Part shown: positions 6,871-14,085 of the stretch, piece by piece
Position numbering within the stretch: the stretch's first letter is position 1
Layout of the letters: the number at the start of each line of letters is the position of its first letter
Origin: JABAAW01 sp965216605
Lineage (GTDB): Bacteria > Pseudomonadota > Alphaproteobacteria > JABAAW01
Direction: 5' to 3'
DNA: 26,418 bases
Assembly: GCA_965216605.1 (NCBI GenBank)
Contig: CBDCGG010000001.1
Location: 1 to 26,418, forward strand
The notes under the pieces: model-generated
Databases searched by the model: none
Told to the model about the DNA's origin: nothing
Seen by the model: the letters and a program-made list of their open reading frames with translations, nothing else
Program-made: the position numbers and the translations under genes

Positions 6871-6950
6871 ATGTTTTGCATTCGTAAAAATTACTCGCGT
6901 CCGTCAATATCCGCGAGAGACAAGGAACAGAACTTGCGTTAACAAAAAGC

Positions 6951-8144
6951 ATGGCACTCTCCCAATCCCTCGACCCCATCCTCGATCGTATCCTGCACGG
7001 CGATTGCCTCACAACAATGGCGCAACTCCCCGCCCAAAGCATCGATACCCTCTTCGCCGATCCCCCCTACTTCCTCCAACTGGAAAAATCCCTGCACCGC
7101 CCCAACGAAACAAAAGTCCACGGCGTAAAAGAAAACTGGGACAAATTCAACTCCTTCCAAGACTACGACGCCTTCAGCCACGCCTGGCTCACCCAAGCAC
7201 GCCGCCTCCTGAAAGACGACGGAACCCTATGGGTCATGGGCTCCTATCACAATATCTATCGACTAGGTACCCTCCTACAAGACCTAGGCTTCTGGATCCT
7301 AAACGATGTCCTATGGGTGAAAACTAACCCCATGCCAAACTTCCAAGGCAAACGCTTCACCAACGCACACGAAACCCTGCTGTGGTGCAGTAAAAAACGC
7401 GGCGCACGCTATCGCTTCAACTATCGAGCGCTTAAACAACTCAACGGCGACAAACAAATGCGCAGCGATTGGCACCTCCCCATCTGCAGCGGCGCAGAGC
7501 GTCTGCGCGACAAAGACGGCGTGAAGATTCACTCAACCCAAAAACCCCTCTCCCTGCTCTATCGCGTGCTGCTCGCTAGCACACGCGCCGGCGATGTCGT
7601 GCTAGATCCCTTTTGCGGTAGCGGCACAACAGCCGCCGCCTGCCTCCGCCTAGGTCGTCACTATATCGGCATCGAACGCGAAGCACGCTATGTACGCGCC
7701 GCTCGGCAAAGGTTGAAAGGCTTGCAACCTACACCAGCAGGACAAGAATGCCTGCTGCTGCCCGAACCCCGCCAGCAAGCACGCGATGTCCCCTTCGCCG
7801 CCCTACTAGAAAACGGACTCTTGTCACCCGGCGAAAAACTCGAAAGTCCTTGTCGTCAATATCAAGCGCTCGTCACCTCCGAAGGACTGCTCTCACGAGA
7901 ACAACGCCGAGCCTCCATCCATCAATGGGCAGCCGAACTCGCAGGAAGAACAAGCTGCAACGGCTGGACCTACTGGTATCATTGCCAGAACACAAACAAG
8001 CAAAACATAAGCGCTCCTTTGCGCGTACCCCTGAACGATTTGAGAGAAGCCCTTCGCAAAGCATGGCGCATCGAAAAAGAAGAGAAATTGTCGAAACAAG
8101 AGGCTCAAGAAAAGACTGCCGAGCCATCCGTACGCATAGGATAG
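6951..8144 (+). CDS. ccrM: CcrM-type adenine-N6 DNA methyltransferase (GANTC)
   Basis: CcrM methylates adenine in GANTC and is a cell-cycle regulator in Alphaproteobacteria. The 397-residue product has the beta-class motif order: catalytic DPPY (residues 37-40) first, then the SAM-binding D-P-F-C-G-S-G-T-T (219-227). Close CcrM-specific stretches are seen: S-Y-H-N-I-Y-R, D-L-G-F-W-I-L-N-D, N-P-M-P-N-F-Q-G, T-N-A-H-E-T-L-L-W and H-S-T-Q-K-P-L-S-L-L-Y-R-V. The C-terminal DNA-recognition extension is present (E-N-G-L-L-S-P-G-E, then S-C-N-G-W-T-Y-W). A charged tail of about 40 residues follows, longer than in the Caulobacter enzyme as I recall it. The ATG at 6951 has no close Shine-Dalgarno (AAGGAA is about 26 bases away). 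Codons are rich in A and C at third positions. The 3' end overlaps the convergent folP by 40 bp. Confidence 0.93.
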   Translation: MALSQSLDPILDRILHGDCLTTMAQLPAQSIDTLFADPPYFLQLEKSLHRPNETKVHGVKENWDKFNSFQDYDAFSHAWLTQARRLLKDDGTLWVMGSYHNIYRLGTLLQDLGFWILNDVLWVKTNPMPNFQGKRFTNAHETLLWCSKKRGARYRFNYRALKQLNGDKQMRSDWHLPICSGAERLRDKDGVKIHSTQKPLSLLYRVLLASTRAGDVVLDPFCGSGTTAAACLRLGRHYIGIEREARYVRAARQRLKGLQPTPAGQECLLLPEPRQQARDVPFAALLENGLLSPGEKLESPCRQYQALVTSEGLLSREQRRASIHQWAAELAGRTSCNGWTYWYHCQNTNKQNISAPLRVPLNDLREALRKAWRIEKEEKLSKQEAQEKTAEPSVRIG

Positions 8145-9136
8145 AAGGCGCGTACGAAGCGTACGGTCTCTGGCACATCATGTACGCGTAAGATATGTAC
8201 GCCTCCCGTCATGGCGGCGGCGCAAGCTGCCAAGCTCCCCTCCAGACGATCGGGGAAACGATTGGAGATGTGATTAGAGCTACCTTGAGAAGAAGCTTGC
8301 ACCTCTCCTTGCTGCGCCAGCAGTTTTCCCAAGAAAGACTTGCGCGACGCGCCCAACATCAGGGGAAAGCCTAGTTCGGCAAGTTTGCTCCAGCCGCGCA
8401 ACAACGCGAGGTTTTGCTCTAGCGTCTTGCCAAAACCCAAGCCCGGATCCAACACGATTTTTTCGCGGGGCAACCCCGCCTGCATGCACTCTCGCGCGAG
8501 CTGGCTCAAGCGGGCAAGCACGGCAGGCAAGTCGGACGCCGCCTCGTCTTCGGGCTGCCACGAATCGCCGCCCTCGCGTATCGAGCCGCGATGCAAACGG
8601 CTGGCAGCGTTATGCATCAGCACCACCCATCCTCGCCCTTGTTCTTGTTTTTGCTTTTGCTCTTGTTTTTGCGCGTTATCTTGCTTTGCCAGCTCGCGCC
8701 ACAATGCTGGACGCACCTCGCCTGATACATCGTTGAGCATATGCGCGCCCGATCTCACCGCCTCGATAGCCAATTCCGCCTTGTTCGTATCCACCGACAC
8801 TAAAGCTTCAGGAAAGGCGCGAAACAAAACCTCCAACGCAGGCAAGAGGCGCGCGCGTTCCTCCTCCAACGACAGAGGAATCGCACCGGGGCGCGTGCTT
8901 TGCGCTCCTACATCCAACCAATCCGCGCCCGCATGCAAGGCGCGCTCGGCAGCTCGCAGCAGGCGTGTCTCGTTGCCCTGCTCGCTGCCCGTGGCAGCGT
9001 CGTCTGTCGTGTCGTTTTTTTCTTCTAGCAAGCCGTCTCCCGAAAAGGAATCGGGGGTGAGATTCACGATCGCCATGACGGCAGGCTTCATGGTTGCAGG
9101 TTTCGAGCTTACTTGACACTTTGCCGAAGGATCCAT
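8105..9136 (-). CDS. folP: Dihydropteroate synthase
   Basis: DHPS joins p-aminobenzoate to the pterin pyrophosphate in folate synthesis and is the sulfonamide target. Family motifs are clear: I-V-N-L-T-P-D-S-F-S, D-V-G-A-Q-S-T-R-P-G-A, S-V-D-T-N-K then L-N-D-V-S-G, L-M-H-N, and L-D-P-G-L-G-F-G-K-T. G-A-S-R-K-S-F-L-G and a final L-R-V-H-D-V follow. Two low-complexity insertions are seen: an acidic stretch after the first motif, and a Gln/Lys/Glu run (Q-K-Q-E-Q repeated) encoded by slippage-prone DNA near 8635-8680. The start at 9136 is chosen because GGGAG lies 8 bases upstream; an upstream ATG at 9151 would overlap the folB start, and ATG 9091 is the minimal alternative. The neighbour folB is also a folate gene, transcribed divergently. 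Confidence 0.93.
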   Translation of the reverse strand: MDPSAKCQVSSKPATMKPAVMAIVNLTPDSFSGDGLLEEKNDTTDDAATGSEQGNETRLLRAAERALHAGADWLDVGAQSTRPGAIPLSLEEERARLLPALEVLFRAFPEALVSVDTNKAELAIEAVRSGAHMLNDVSGEVRPALWRELAKQDNAQKQEQKQKQEQGRGWVVLMHNAASRLHRGSIREGGDSWQPEDEAASDLPAVLARLSQLARECMQAGLPREKIVLDPGLGFGKTLEQNLALLRGWSKLAELGFPLMLGASRKSFLGKLLAQQGEVQASSQGSSNHISNRFPDRLEGSLAACAAAMTGGVHILRVHDVPETVRFVRAFYPMRTDGSAVFS

Positions 9137-9149
9137 AGCATGCACTCCC

Positions 9150-9566
9150 ATGAGATTGGCGAAGAATAAGACGAAACAAGCCCTCCATACTACACGCTAC
9201 CGCGTCCTTGTCGAGGAGCTGACCTTGCAAGCCTGCATAGGGATTCTCCCCGAAGAACGCACAAAGACGCAACGCCTGTGTATTTCGCTGAGTGTTTCTG
9301 TCGTAGTTCAAGGGCAAGCCCCTTCTTCCGTGAAAGAACGATCTTTTATATGCTACAAAGAATTGGTAGAAGAGATCACAGACTTGGTCTTACAAGGACA
9401 CATCAACCTGTTGGAGGACTTGGCAGAGATGATCGCAACCCTGTGCTTTGCTCGTCCGCAAGCTGTCTCCGTATGGCTGCGACTGACAAAACCCGACGCG
9501 CTTGCAGATGCTTCGAGCGTCGGAATTGAGACAATCTTTGAACGAGAACAAGGAGAGGAACGATGA
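9150..9566 (+). CDS. folB: Dihydroneopterin aldolase
   Basis: FolB splits dihydroneopterin to hydroxymethyl-dihydropterin and glycolaldehyde, two steps before the DHPS reaction. The 138-residue product shows the FolB pattern: V-E-E-L-T-L-Q-A-C-I-G-I-L-P-E-E-R near residue 22-38, Y-K-E-L-V, and N-L-L-E-D-L-A-E-M-I-A with the conserved Glu. R-L-T-K-P-D-A-L near the end carries the catalytic Lys. About 17 residues at the N-terminus exceed the usual family start, so a later start is possible. The ATG at 9150 lies only 13 bases from the folP start chosen here. The TGA overlaps the next ATG (ATGA), so translation is probably coupled to mlaC. Confidence 0.88.
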   Translation: MRLAKNKTKQALHTTRYRVLVEELTLQACIGILPEERTKTQRLCISLSVSVVVQGQAPSSVKERSFICYKELVEEITDLVLQGHINLLEDLAEMIATLCFARPQAVSVWLRLTKPDALADASSVGIETIFEREQGEER

Positions 9567-10243
9567 CAAACACAACGACAGGAAGAAACTTGCTGCGAAG
9601 ACCCGCGATGCTGGTGTGCTGGGTGCTGACGAGCCTCGCCTTGCTTCCGCTTGCCTTTGAGCGGGAGGCTGCGGCGGCGCTCAACGAAACGCAGAAGACA
9701 GAACGCGCGCTAGAATTCATCACGAAAAACGGCACGGCGATAGCAGAGATCATGGCGGACGAGAGCATGCCGAAACAAGAAAAACGCTTCAAGATGAAAG
9801 ACATTCTGGAGAAGAATCTCGACCTCAAGACCATGACGCGCGCCATCGTGGGAGCTTACTGGCGTAAGATGACCGAACCGCAGCGCGAACGCTACAAAGA
9901 AGCCTCGAAACAATGGGTGGTGCTGTATTCGGCTAATTTTCTGAGCACGGTCAAATCCTCGAAGTTTGATGTGCTCGCAGCAAAGCCTCTCGGCAAGGAC
10001 GTGCTAGTGGAAACCGAGGCGCTGGCTAAACGCAGCCCCAATCCCTTAACGATACATTGGCGCGTGCGCTTCAAACCCGACGACCAAGCCATCCTGATCG
10101 ATATGCACTTCCGCGGACTCAGTATGATCGCAGCACAACGCGGCGAAGTCTCTGCTGTGCTGGCAGAGCAAGGCATTCCCGCCTTCCTCGACTTGCTCGA
10201 CAAACGGGTCAAAAAAATCAAACTAGAATTCAACAAAAGATGA
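9563..10243 (+). CDS. mlaC: MlaC/Ttg2D-like periplasmic phospholipid-binding protein, copy 1
   Basis: MlaC proteins shuttle phospholipids between the outer-membrane MlaA complex and the inner-membrane MlaFEDB transporter. The 226-residue product begins with an Arg-containing N-region and a hydrophobic core (about 16-32) ending in A-A-A-A-L, a signal peptide. The mature part has the MlaC pattern: M-T-R-A-I-V-G-A-Y-W-R-K-M-T-E-P-Q-R-E-R-Y (about 92-112), then T-I-H-W-R-V-R and I-D-M-H-F-R-G-L-S-M-I-A-A-Q-R-G-E. Its start overlaps the folB stop, and its own stop overlaps the next start by ATGA. No MlaA, MlaD, MlaE or MlaF gene is in the window. Confidence 0.85.
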   Translation: MTNTTTGRNLLRRPAMLVCWVLTSLALLPLAFEREAAAALNETQKTERALEFITKNGTAIAEIMADESMPKQEKRFKMKDILEKNLDLKTMTRAIVGAYWRKMTEPQRERYKEASKQWVVLYSANFLSTVKSSKFDVLAAKPLGKDVLVETEALAKRSPNPLTIHWRVRFKPDDQAILIDMHFRGLSMIAAQRGEVSAVLAEQGIPAFLDLLDKRVKKIKLEFNKR

Positions 10244-10989
10244 CGACAATACAACAAACAAAACTACCGCCCAAACATAAGATATTGGCTCGCTTTCCTC
10301 GTTTAGCGAGTAGCGTCGCGGGCTTGGCAGTCGCTACTTTCTGCCTCGTGCTTTCCGCCCCTACGGCGCAGAGCCAACAGGTGGGCAAGGGGTTGAAGCG
10401 TAGCGATGCCTGCAGCATCGGACAAGCACGCACCTTCACCGACGGCAAGGCGCGCGCCTTGCTGACGGAAATCCAGCAACAGCAAAAAGCCTCTGCAGAG
10501 AAAGCCTCTAAAAGAAAGCAGTTGCAAGCCTACAAGGATATCCTGCGCGAAACCTTCGCCTACGACACTGTGGCGCGCAGTTTGGTAGGTCCGTACTGGC
10601 GCAAGATGTCGCCTGCAGAACGCGAGGAATATACCGTGCTCATCACCTCGATTCTAGAAAGCACGATCAGCAACGCCATCTACAATCTGCCCGTCTTGCG
10701 TTACGAGCTGTCGCAAGCCTCTCGTCTGGGCAAGGATTTTGCGATCAGCATTTCGGTGAGCGTAGAGAATGAACCCGACCCCCTGCCTATCGTGTGGCGC
10801 GTGCGTTGTTTTGAAAACAAGACAGGTGGCAACACGAGCATGGCGATCATCGATGTGATCTTTCGTAGCGTGAGCATCATCGCCGGCAAGCGGCGCGAGA
10901 TGACCGACATCGTCAGCAAGCAAGGCGTAGGACAATTTCTCCGTATGCTTGCCTTTGAGCGCGATCGCCTCAAGGCGCAAGAAAGATAG
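10240..10989 (+). CDS. mlaC: MlaC/Ttg2D-like periplasmic phospholipid-binding protein, copy 2
   Basis: This 249-residue protein is a diverged paralogue of the preceding gene. Shared positions include T-V-A-R-S-L-V-G-P-Y-W-R-K-M-S-P-A-E-R-E, P-I-V-W-R-V-R and I-D-V-I-F-R-S-V-S-I-I-A. A signal peptide is visible (hydrophobic run about residues 25-41, then A-P-T-A-Q-S-Q). Two cysteines (in D-A-C-S and V-R-C-F) have no counterpart in copy 1. The start at 10240 overlaps the preceding stop (ATGA); upstream in-frame codons lie wholly within copy 1. It ends 8 bases before the convergent recA stop. Confidence 0.83.
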   Translation: MTTIQQTKLPPKHKILARFPRLASSVAGLAVATFCLVLSAPTAQSQQVGKGLKRSDACSIGQARTFTDGKARALLTEIQQQQKASAEKASKRKQLQAYKDILRETFAYDTVARSLVGPYWRKMSPAEREEYTVLITSILESTISNAIYNLPVLRYELSQASRLGKDFAISISVSVENEPDPLPIVWRVRCFENKTGGNTSMAIIDVIFRSVSIIAGKRREMTDIVSKQGVGQFLRMLAFERDRLKAQER

Positions 10990-10997
10990 GATCTCGC

Positions 10998-12236
10998 CTA
11001 AGAGGGCGAACGAGCCGGACGGACAGGGGGCGCGGCAGGAGGAGCAGAATGAGGCGGAGGAGCCGCCGCGACATGCGCCGCTTCCGTCCCGGACGCAGCC
11101 GCCGCGGGTGCGGGTGCGGGTGCGGGTGCGGCAGTAGCTGCTACGGCGGGAGTATCGGATGCGGGTGTTTCTGCGGCGAGAGGAGGAGGAGCAGGCGGAG
11201 GAGATGGAGCTTCCAACATGACCTCTGATAGCAAGCCTTCTTTTTCACGAATTTTGTTTTCGATGGCGCGCGCGCTTTCGGCATTTGCCCCCAGCCATGT
11301 GCGAGCGTTCTCGCGTCCTTGTGCGATGCGTTGCTTGTCGTATGCGTACCATGCGCCCGATTTTTCGATGATTCCTGCGCTGACCCCTAGGTCGAGGATT
11401 TCACCGTTTTTGGAGATTCCCTGGTCGTACAAGATATCGAACTCGACGACGCGGAAGGGTGGCGCGACCTTGTTTTTAACGACCTTTACCCGCGTCTGAT
11501 TTCCGACGATGACATCCTTTTCCTTGACAGCACCGATGCGGCGAATATCGAGGCGTACGCTTGAGTAAAATTTTAAGGCGTTTCCTCCCGTCGTTGTCTC
11601 TGGGTTGCCGAACATGACGCCGATTTTCATGCGAATTTGGTTGATAAAGATGACCATCGTGCGCGAGCGCGCGACCGATCCCGTTAGTTTTCGTAGTGCT
11701 TGGCTCATGAGCCTTGCGTGCAAGCCTACATGTGTGTCTCCCATGTCGCCCTCTAGTTCTGCGCGCGGCACAAGAGCGGCGACCGAATCGACGACGAGGA
11801 CATCGAGCGCGCTAGAGCGCACGAGCGTGTCAGCGATTTCTAATGCCTGCTCTCCCGCGTCGGGCTGTGAGATTAGCAGCGTTTCGAGGTTGATGCCGAG
11901 TTTTTTGGCGTAAGAAGGATCGAGCGCATGCTCTGCGTCCAAGAATGCGCAGTGTCCTCCGCGTTTCTGCGCTTCGGCGATCACATGGAGTGCGAGGGTT
12001 GTTTTTCCCGACGATTCTGGTCCGTAGATCTCGATGATTCGTCCGCGCGGCAAGCCTCCGACGCCCAATGCGATGTCCAAGCCTAGCGAGCCGCTGGAGA
12101 TGGATTCGATACCCTCGACCGCCTGATGTCCCAAACGCATGATCGAGCCCTTGCCGAAGCTGCGCTCGATCTCGTCCAAAGCCGAGGCGAGTGCCTTCTG
12201 CTTGTCGCTTTGTTGCTTAGGGGTCATCTTCTCCAT
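10998..12236 (-). CDS. recA: RecA recombinase with long Ala/Pro-rich C-terminal tail
   Basis: RecA forms the filament for homologous recombination and triggers LexA cleavage. Walker A G-P-E-S-S-G-K-T-T is at residues 72-80. L-V-V-D-S-V-A-A-L-V-P gives Walker B, and F-I-N-Q-I-R-M-K-I-G-V-M-F-G-N-P-E-T-T-T-G-G-N-A-L the L2 DNA-binding loop. The RecA core ends near residue 345. The roughly 65-residue remainder is almost only Ala, Pro, Ser and Thr, partly encoded by a hexamer repeat at 11104-11127. Most RecA tails are short and acidic, so this one is odd. GAGGA lies about 9 bases before the ATG. An 11-bp direct repeat lies about 75-95 bases upstream. Confidence 0.97.
   Translation of the reverse strand: MEKMTPKQQSDKQKALASALDEIERSFGKGSIMRLGHQAVEGIESISSGSLGLDIALGVGGLPRGRIIEIYGPESSGKTTLALHVIAEAQKRGGHCAFLDAEHALDPSYAKKLGINLETLLISQPDAGEQALEIADTLVRSSALDVLVVDSVAALVPRAELEGDMGDTHVGLHARLMSQALRKLTGSVARSRTMVIFINQIRMKIGVMFGNPETTTGGNALKFYSSVRLDIRRIGAVKEKDVIVGNQTRVKVVKNKVAPPFRVVEFDILYDQGISKNGEILDLGVSAGIIEKSGAWYAYDKQRIAQGRENARTWLGANAESARAIENKIREKEGLLSEVMLEAPSPPPAPPPLAAETPASDTPAVAATAAPAPAPAPAAAASGTEAAHVAAAPPPHSAPPAAPPVRPARSPS
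11104..11127. repeat. Four-copy hexamer repeat inside the recA tail
   Basis: GCGGGT is repeated four times on the plus strand and encodes alternating Ala-Pro in the C-terminal extension of RecA. Because the unit is 6 bp, length changes stay in frame. Confidence 0.9.
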
Positions 12237-12308
12237 AACGAAATGTCCTCAGAGGTGGTAGGCTTGTGTCCAGCTCCAACCTAACCCGTGTGCGAGAAAA
12301 AAGCAATA

Positions 12309-12333
12309 TCTCTGCTTAATGTTCTCTGCTTAA
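12309..12333. repeat. 11-bp direct repeat upstream of recA
   Basis: TCTCTGCTTAA occurs at 12309-12319 and 12323-12333, separated by 3 bases (period 14). On the recA strand it reads TTAAGCAGAGA twice. It lies about 75-95 bases before the recA ATG, where a promoter or operator is expected. A weak TTGCCT-17-CATTAA promoter-like pair overlaps it. Confidence 0.7.
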
Positions 12334-12376
12334 GATCAAGGCAATTTTGCTGCTTCCCTCGATTCACGCTATCTCC

Positions 12377-12405
12377 TTGACATAGGTGGCGAGAACGCAT
12401 AAGAT
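12377..12405 (+). promoter_or_regulatory. Near-consensus sigma-70 promoter for the DEAD-box helicase gene
   Basis: TTGACA (12377-12382, perfect) and TAAGAT (12400-12405) are separated by exactly 17 bases. Transcription would start around 12412, leaving a leader of about 155 bases before the helicase ATG. Confidence 0.72.
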
Positions 12406-12428
12406 GGGGAGAAGGTGAAGTGTGAAGT

Positions 12429-12443
12429 GTGGCAAAATGCCAC
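12429..12443 (+). other. Hairpin in the helicase mRNA leader
   Basis: GTGGCA (12429-12434) and TGCCAC (12438-12443) form a perfect 6-bp stem with an AAA loop, about 20 bases after the predicted transcription start. It has no U-tract and is not a terminator; a 5' stabilising or regulatory role is possible. Confidence 0.45.
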
Positions 12444-12566
12444 TAAAGCATGATTGCGCTAAAAACATACTGCTAGAAGAAGGCAAGAAAAAGGCAAGAA
12501 AAAGGTATGTCAAGAGTGAAAGACCAAAAAATGGTGACCCATAAAGGAAGAGGATGAAGATGTGCT

Positions 12567-13991
12567 ATGAGTGATTTCTCAGCGCTCGGCTTGAGCGAGA
12601 AGATTCTAGAACAGGTTGCGCGCGTAGGCTTTTCGCAGCCGACCCCGATTCAAGAACAGGCGATTCCGAATGTCTTGATGAACCGCGATTTGGTCGGGAT
12701 CGCGCAGACGGGCACAGGCAAAACCGCAGCTTTCATCTTGCCGCTGCTCGATATTCTTGCGCACGGCAGACAGCGCGCCGCCTTGCCGCGTGCGCTGGTG
12801 CTGAACCCTACTCGCGAACTCGCGATGCAAACGGCGGCGGTGACGGAAACCTTCGCGCAAGCTCTGGGGATCAGCCACACGCTGCTGATCGGCGGCATGA
12901 CGATGGGAGAACAAATCCGTGCGCTTTCCCGCGCGCCCGATATCGTGATCGCGACGCCGGGCAGGCTTTTGGACTTGCACGCACGCGGCAAGCTTCTTTT
13001 CAACGCCGTTACTTTTCTGGTGATCGACGAGGCGGATCGCATGCTGGATATGGGCTTCATTCCCGATGTGGAGAAGATCTGTGCGCTGCTGCCCGCTCGC
13101 CGCCAAACGATTCTGATGAGCGCCACCCTAGACGATGCGGTCTCGCGCCTGATCAAACGCTTCACGACGGCAGCGAAGCATATCGATCTTTCTCCGCAGC
13201 GGCGCGGCGCGGATACGGTCGAAGAGATCTTTCTTCCGACCACCGACGAAAAAACCAAGCTGGCATTGTTGCAAAAAGAGTTGCAGAAACACGGCTCTGT
13301 GTTGGTGTTTTGCAACCGTCGCCAGCGCGTGCGCGAAGTTGCACGATGGCTCACGCAACAACGTGTTCCCTCCGTCGGGCAGTTGCACGGCGACATGCCG
13401 CAACCCTTGCGCTTCGCAGAGCTGGAACGTTTTCGCAGCGGCGAGGTGAGTACGCTGGTCTGCTCTGATGTCGCGGCGCGAGGCTTGGATATCGAAGCTG
13501 TCGACTGCGTCGTTAACTTCGATGTGCCTCTGACGAGCGACAACTATGTCCACCGCATCGGACGCACAGGGCGCGCGGGACTGAAGGGCATCGCCATGAC
13601 CTATGTGAGCGAGGAAGACAAGGTGCTGCTGGAGCGTATCGGCATGCTCGATCGCATCGAAGGCATCGCCATCGCCCCCTCGCAAGGCGCGAACGCAAGT
13701 GCCGCGCCAAGAAAAAAAGACTTCGGAAAAGAAGGAGACAGAGGTAGAGGAGGAGATAGAGGAGGGGATAGAAGAGTAGATAGGGTGATAAGCAGAGGAA
13801 GGGGAAGAGAACGAAGTTCCTCCTCTACGCCTTCTTTCGCTAGCTCTTCGAATAGCAACCCGCAACAAGCATCACGATCTCAAGGCTCACGGCAAGGCTC
13901 ACGACAAGAGTCTCGCCCCGAATATCAGTATGAACCTCAACCTGGTGCCGGGCAAGACACCTTGCCCGCTTTCCTCCGCCGCCCTGATTAG
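12567..13991 (+). CDS. rhlE: DEAD-box ATP-dependent RNA helicase, RhlE-like
   Basis: This cytoplasmic enzyme unwinds short RNA duplexes, typically in ribosome assembly and RNA decay. The core is complete: Q motif (Phe4, then P-T-P-I-Q at 25-29), A-Q-T-G-T-G-K-T (46-53), P-T-R-E-L-A, T-P-G-R-L-L-D, D-E-A-D (154-157), S-A-T, then V-F-C-N-R, R-G-L-D-I and H-R-I-G-R-T-G-R. After about residue 375 comes a low-complexity tail: Arg/Gly/Asp-rich (13735-13815), then Ser/Gln-rich, ending P-A-F-L-R-R-P, a C-terminus I recall from alphaproteobacterial RhlE relatives. The tail is probably disordered and RNA-binding. Its own promoter and long leader suggest regulation at the RNA level. Confidence 0.93.
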   Translation: MSDFSALGLSEKILEQVARVGFSQPTPIQEQAIPNVLMNRDLVGIAQTGTGKTAAFILPLLDILAHGRQRAALPRALVLNPTRELAMQTAAVTETFAQALGISHTLLIGGMTMGEQIRALSRAPDIVIATPGRLLDLHARGKLLFNAVTFLVIDEADRMLDMGFIPDVEKICALLPARRQTILMSATLDDAVSRLIKRFTTAAKHIDLSPQRRGADTVEEIFLPTTDEKTKLALLQKELQKHGSVLVFCNRRQRVREVARWLTQQRVPSVGQLHGDMPQPLRFAELERFRSGEVSTLVCSDVAARGLDIEAVDCVVNFDVPLTSDNYVHRIGRTGRAGLKGIAMTYVSEEDKVLLERIGMLDRIEGIAIAPSQGANASAAPRKKDFGKEGDRGRGGDRGGDRRVDRVISRGRGRERSSSSTPSFASSSNSNPQQASRSQGSRQGSRQESRPEYQYEPQPGAGQDTLPAFLRRPD

Positions 13992-14085
13992 CACGAGTGC
14001 CGATTATACTGATGAAATAGAATAGCGAACCTCCTTGAGTCTCCTTACAGAGTCTTGTTTTTTCCCTCTTGCAGAAACCCGTCCT

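Larger units (their letters stand above)
6336..6950. other. 615-bp hairpin-rich intergenic region upstream of ccrM
   Basis: I see no credible gene here. The stretch holds a terminator-like mini-hairpin (6386-6405), a large compound inverted repeat (6642-6750), GC hairpins at 6785-6802 and 6852-6870, and a 7-bp-stem copy of the GGGGA-N5-TCCCC element (6824-6842). Short palindromic words such as GGCGC-GTAA-GCGCC and TCGCGC-GTA-GCGCGA recur between them. Only two GANTC sites occur in it (6678-6682 and 6711-6715), both in the inverted repeat. No TTAA-N7-TTAA CtrA-like site was seen; a single TTAA lies just before the ccrM start. Confidence 0.75.
12237..12566. other. Divergent regulatory spacer between recA and the DEAD-box helicase gene
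   Basis: This 330-bp stretch has no credible gene. It contains an 11-bp direct repeat near recA (12309-12333), a near-consensus plus-strand promoter (12377-12405), a hairpin (12429-12443) and a purine-rich leader with an 11-bp duplication (GGCAAGAAAAA at 12482-12492 and 12493-12503). I looked for the alphaproteobacterial SOS box GTTC-N7-GTTC (or its complement) and found none. Confidence 0.7.

Noticed and set aside
6336..6950. Replication terminus or dif site
   Set aside because: The change in strand composition is suggestive, but no dif-like sequence was recognised and the skew is not consistent over the rest of the window.
10057..10239. Longer N-terminus for the second MlaC-like protein
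   Set aside because: It lies inside the first mlaC gene in another frame. A signal peptide and an ATGA overlap mark the start at 10240.
12237..12566. Canonical alphaproteobacterial SOS box GTTC-N7-GTTC
   Set aside because: GAAC and GTTC each occur singly, but no pair with 7-base spacing was found.
14035..14085. TTG start for the pseudokinase adding 17 residues
   Set aside because: No ribosome-binding site precedes it (the adjacent CTCC is the anti-sense of one). ATG 14086 is simpler, though also without a clear site.
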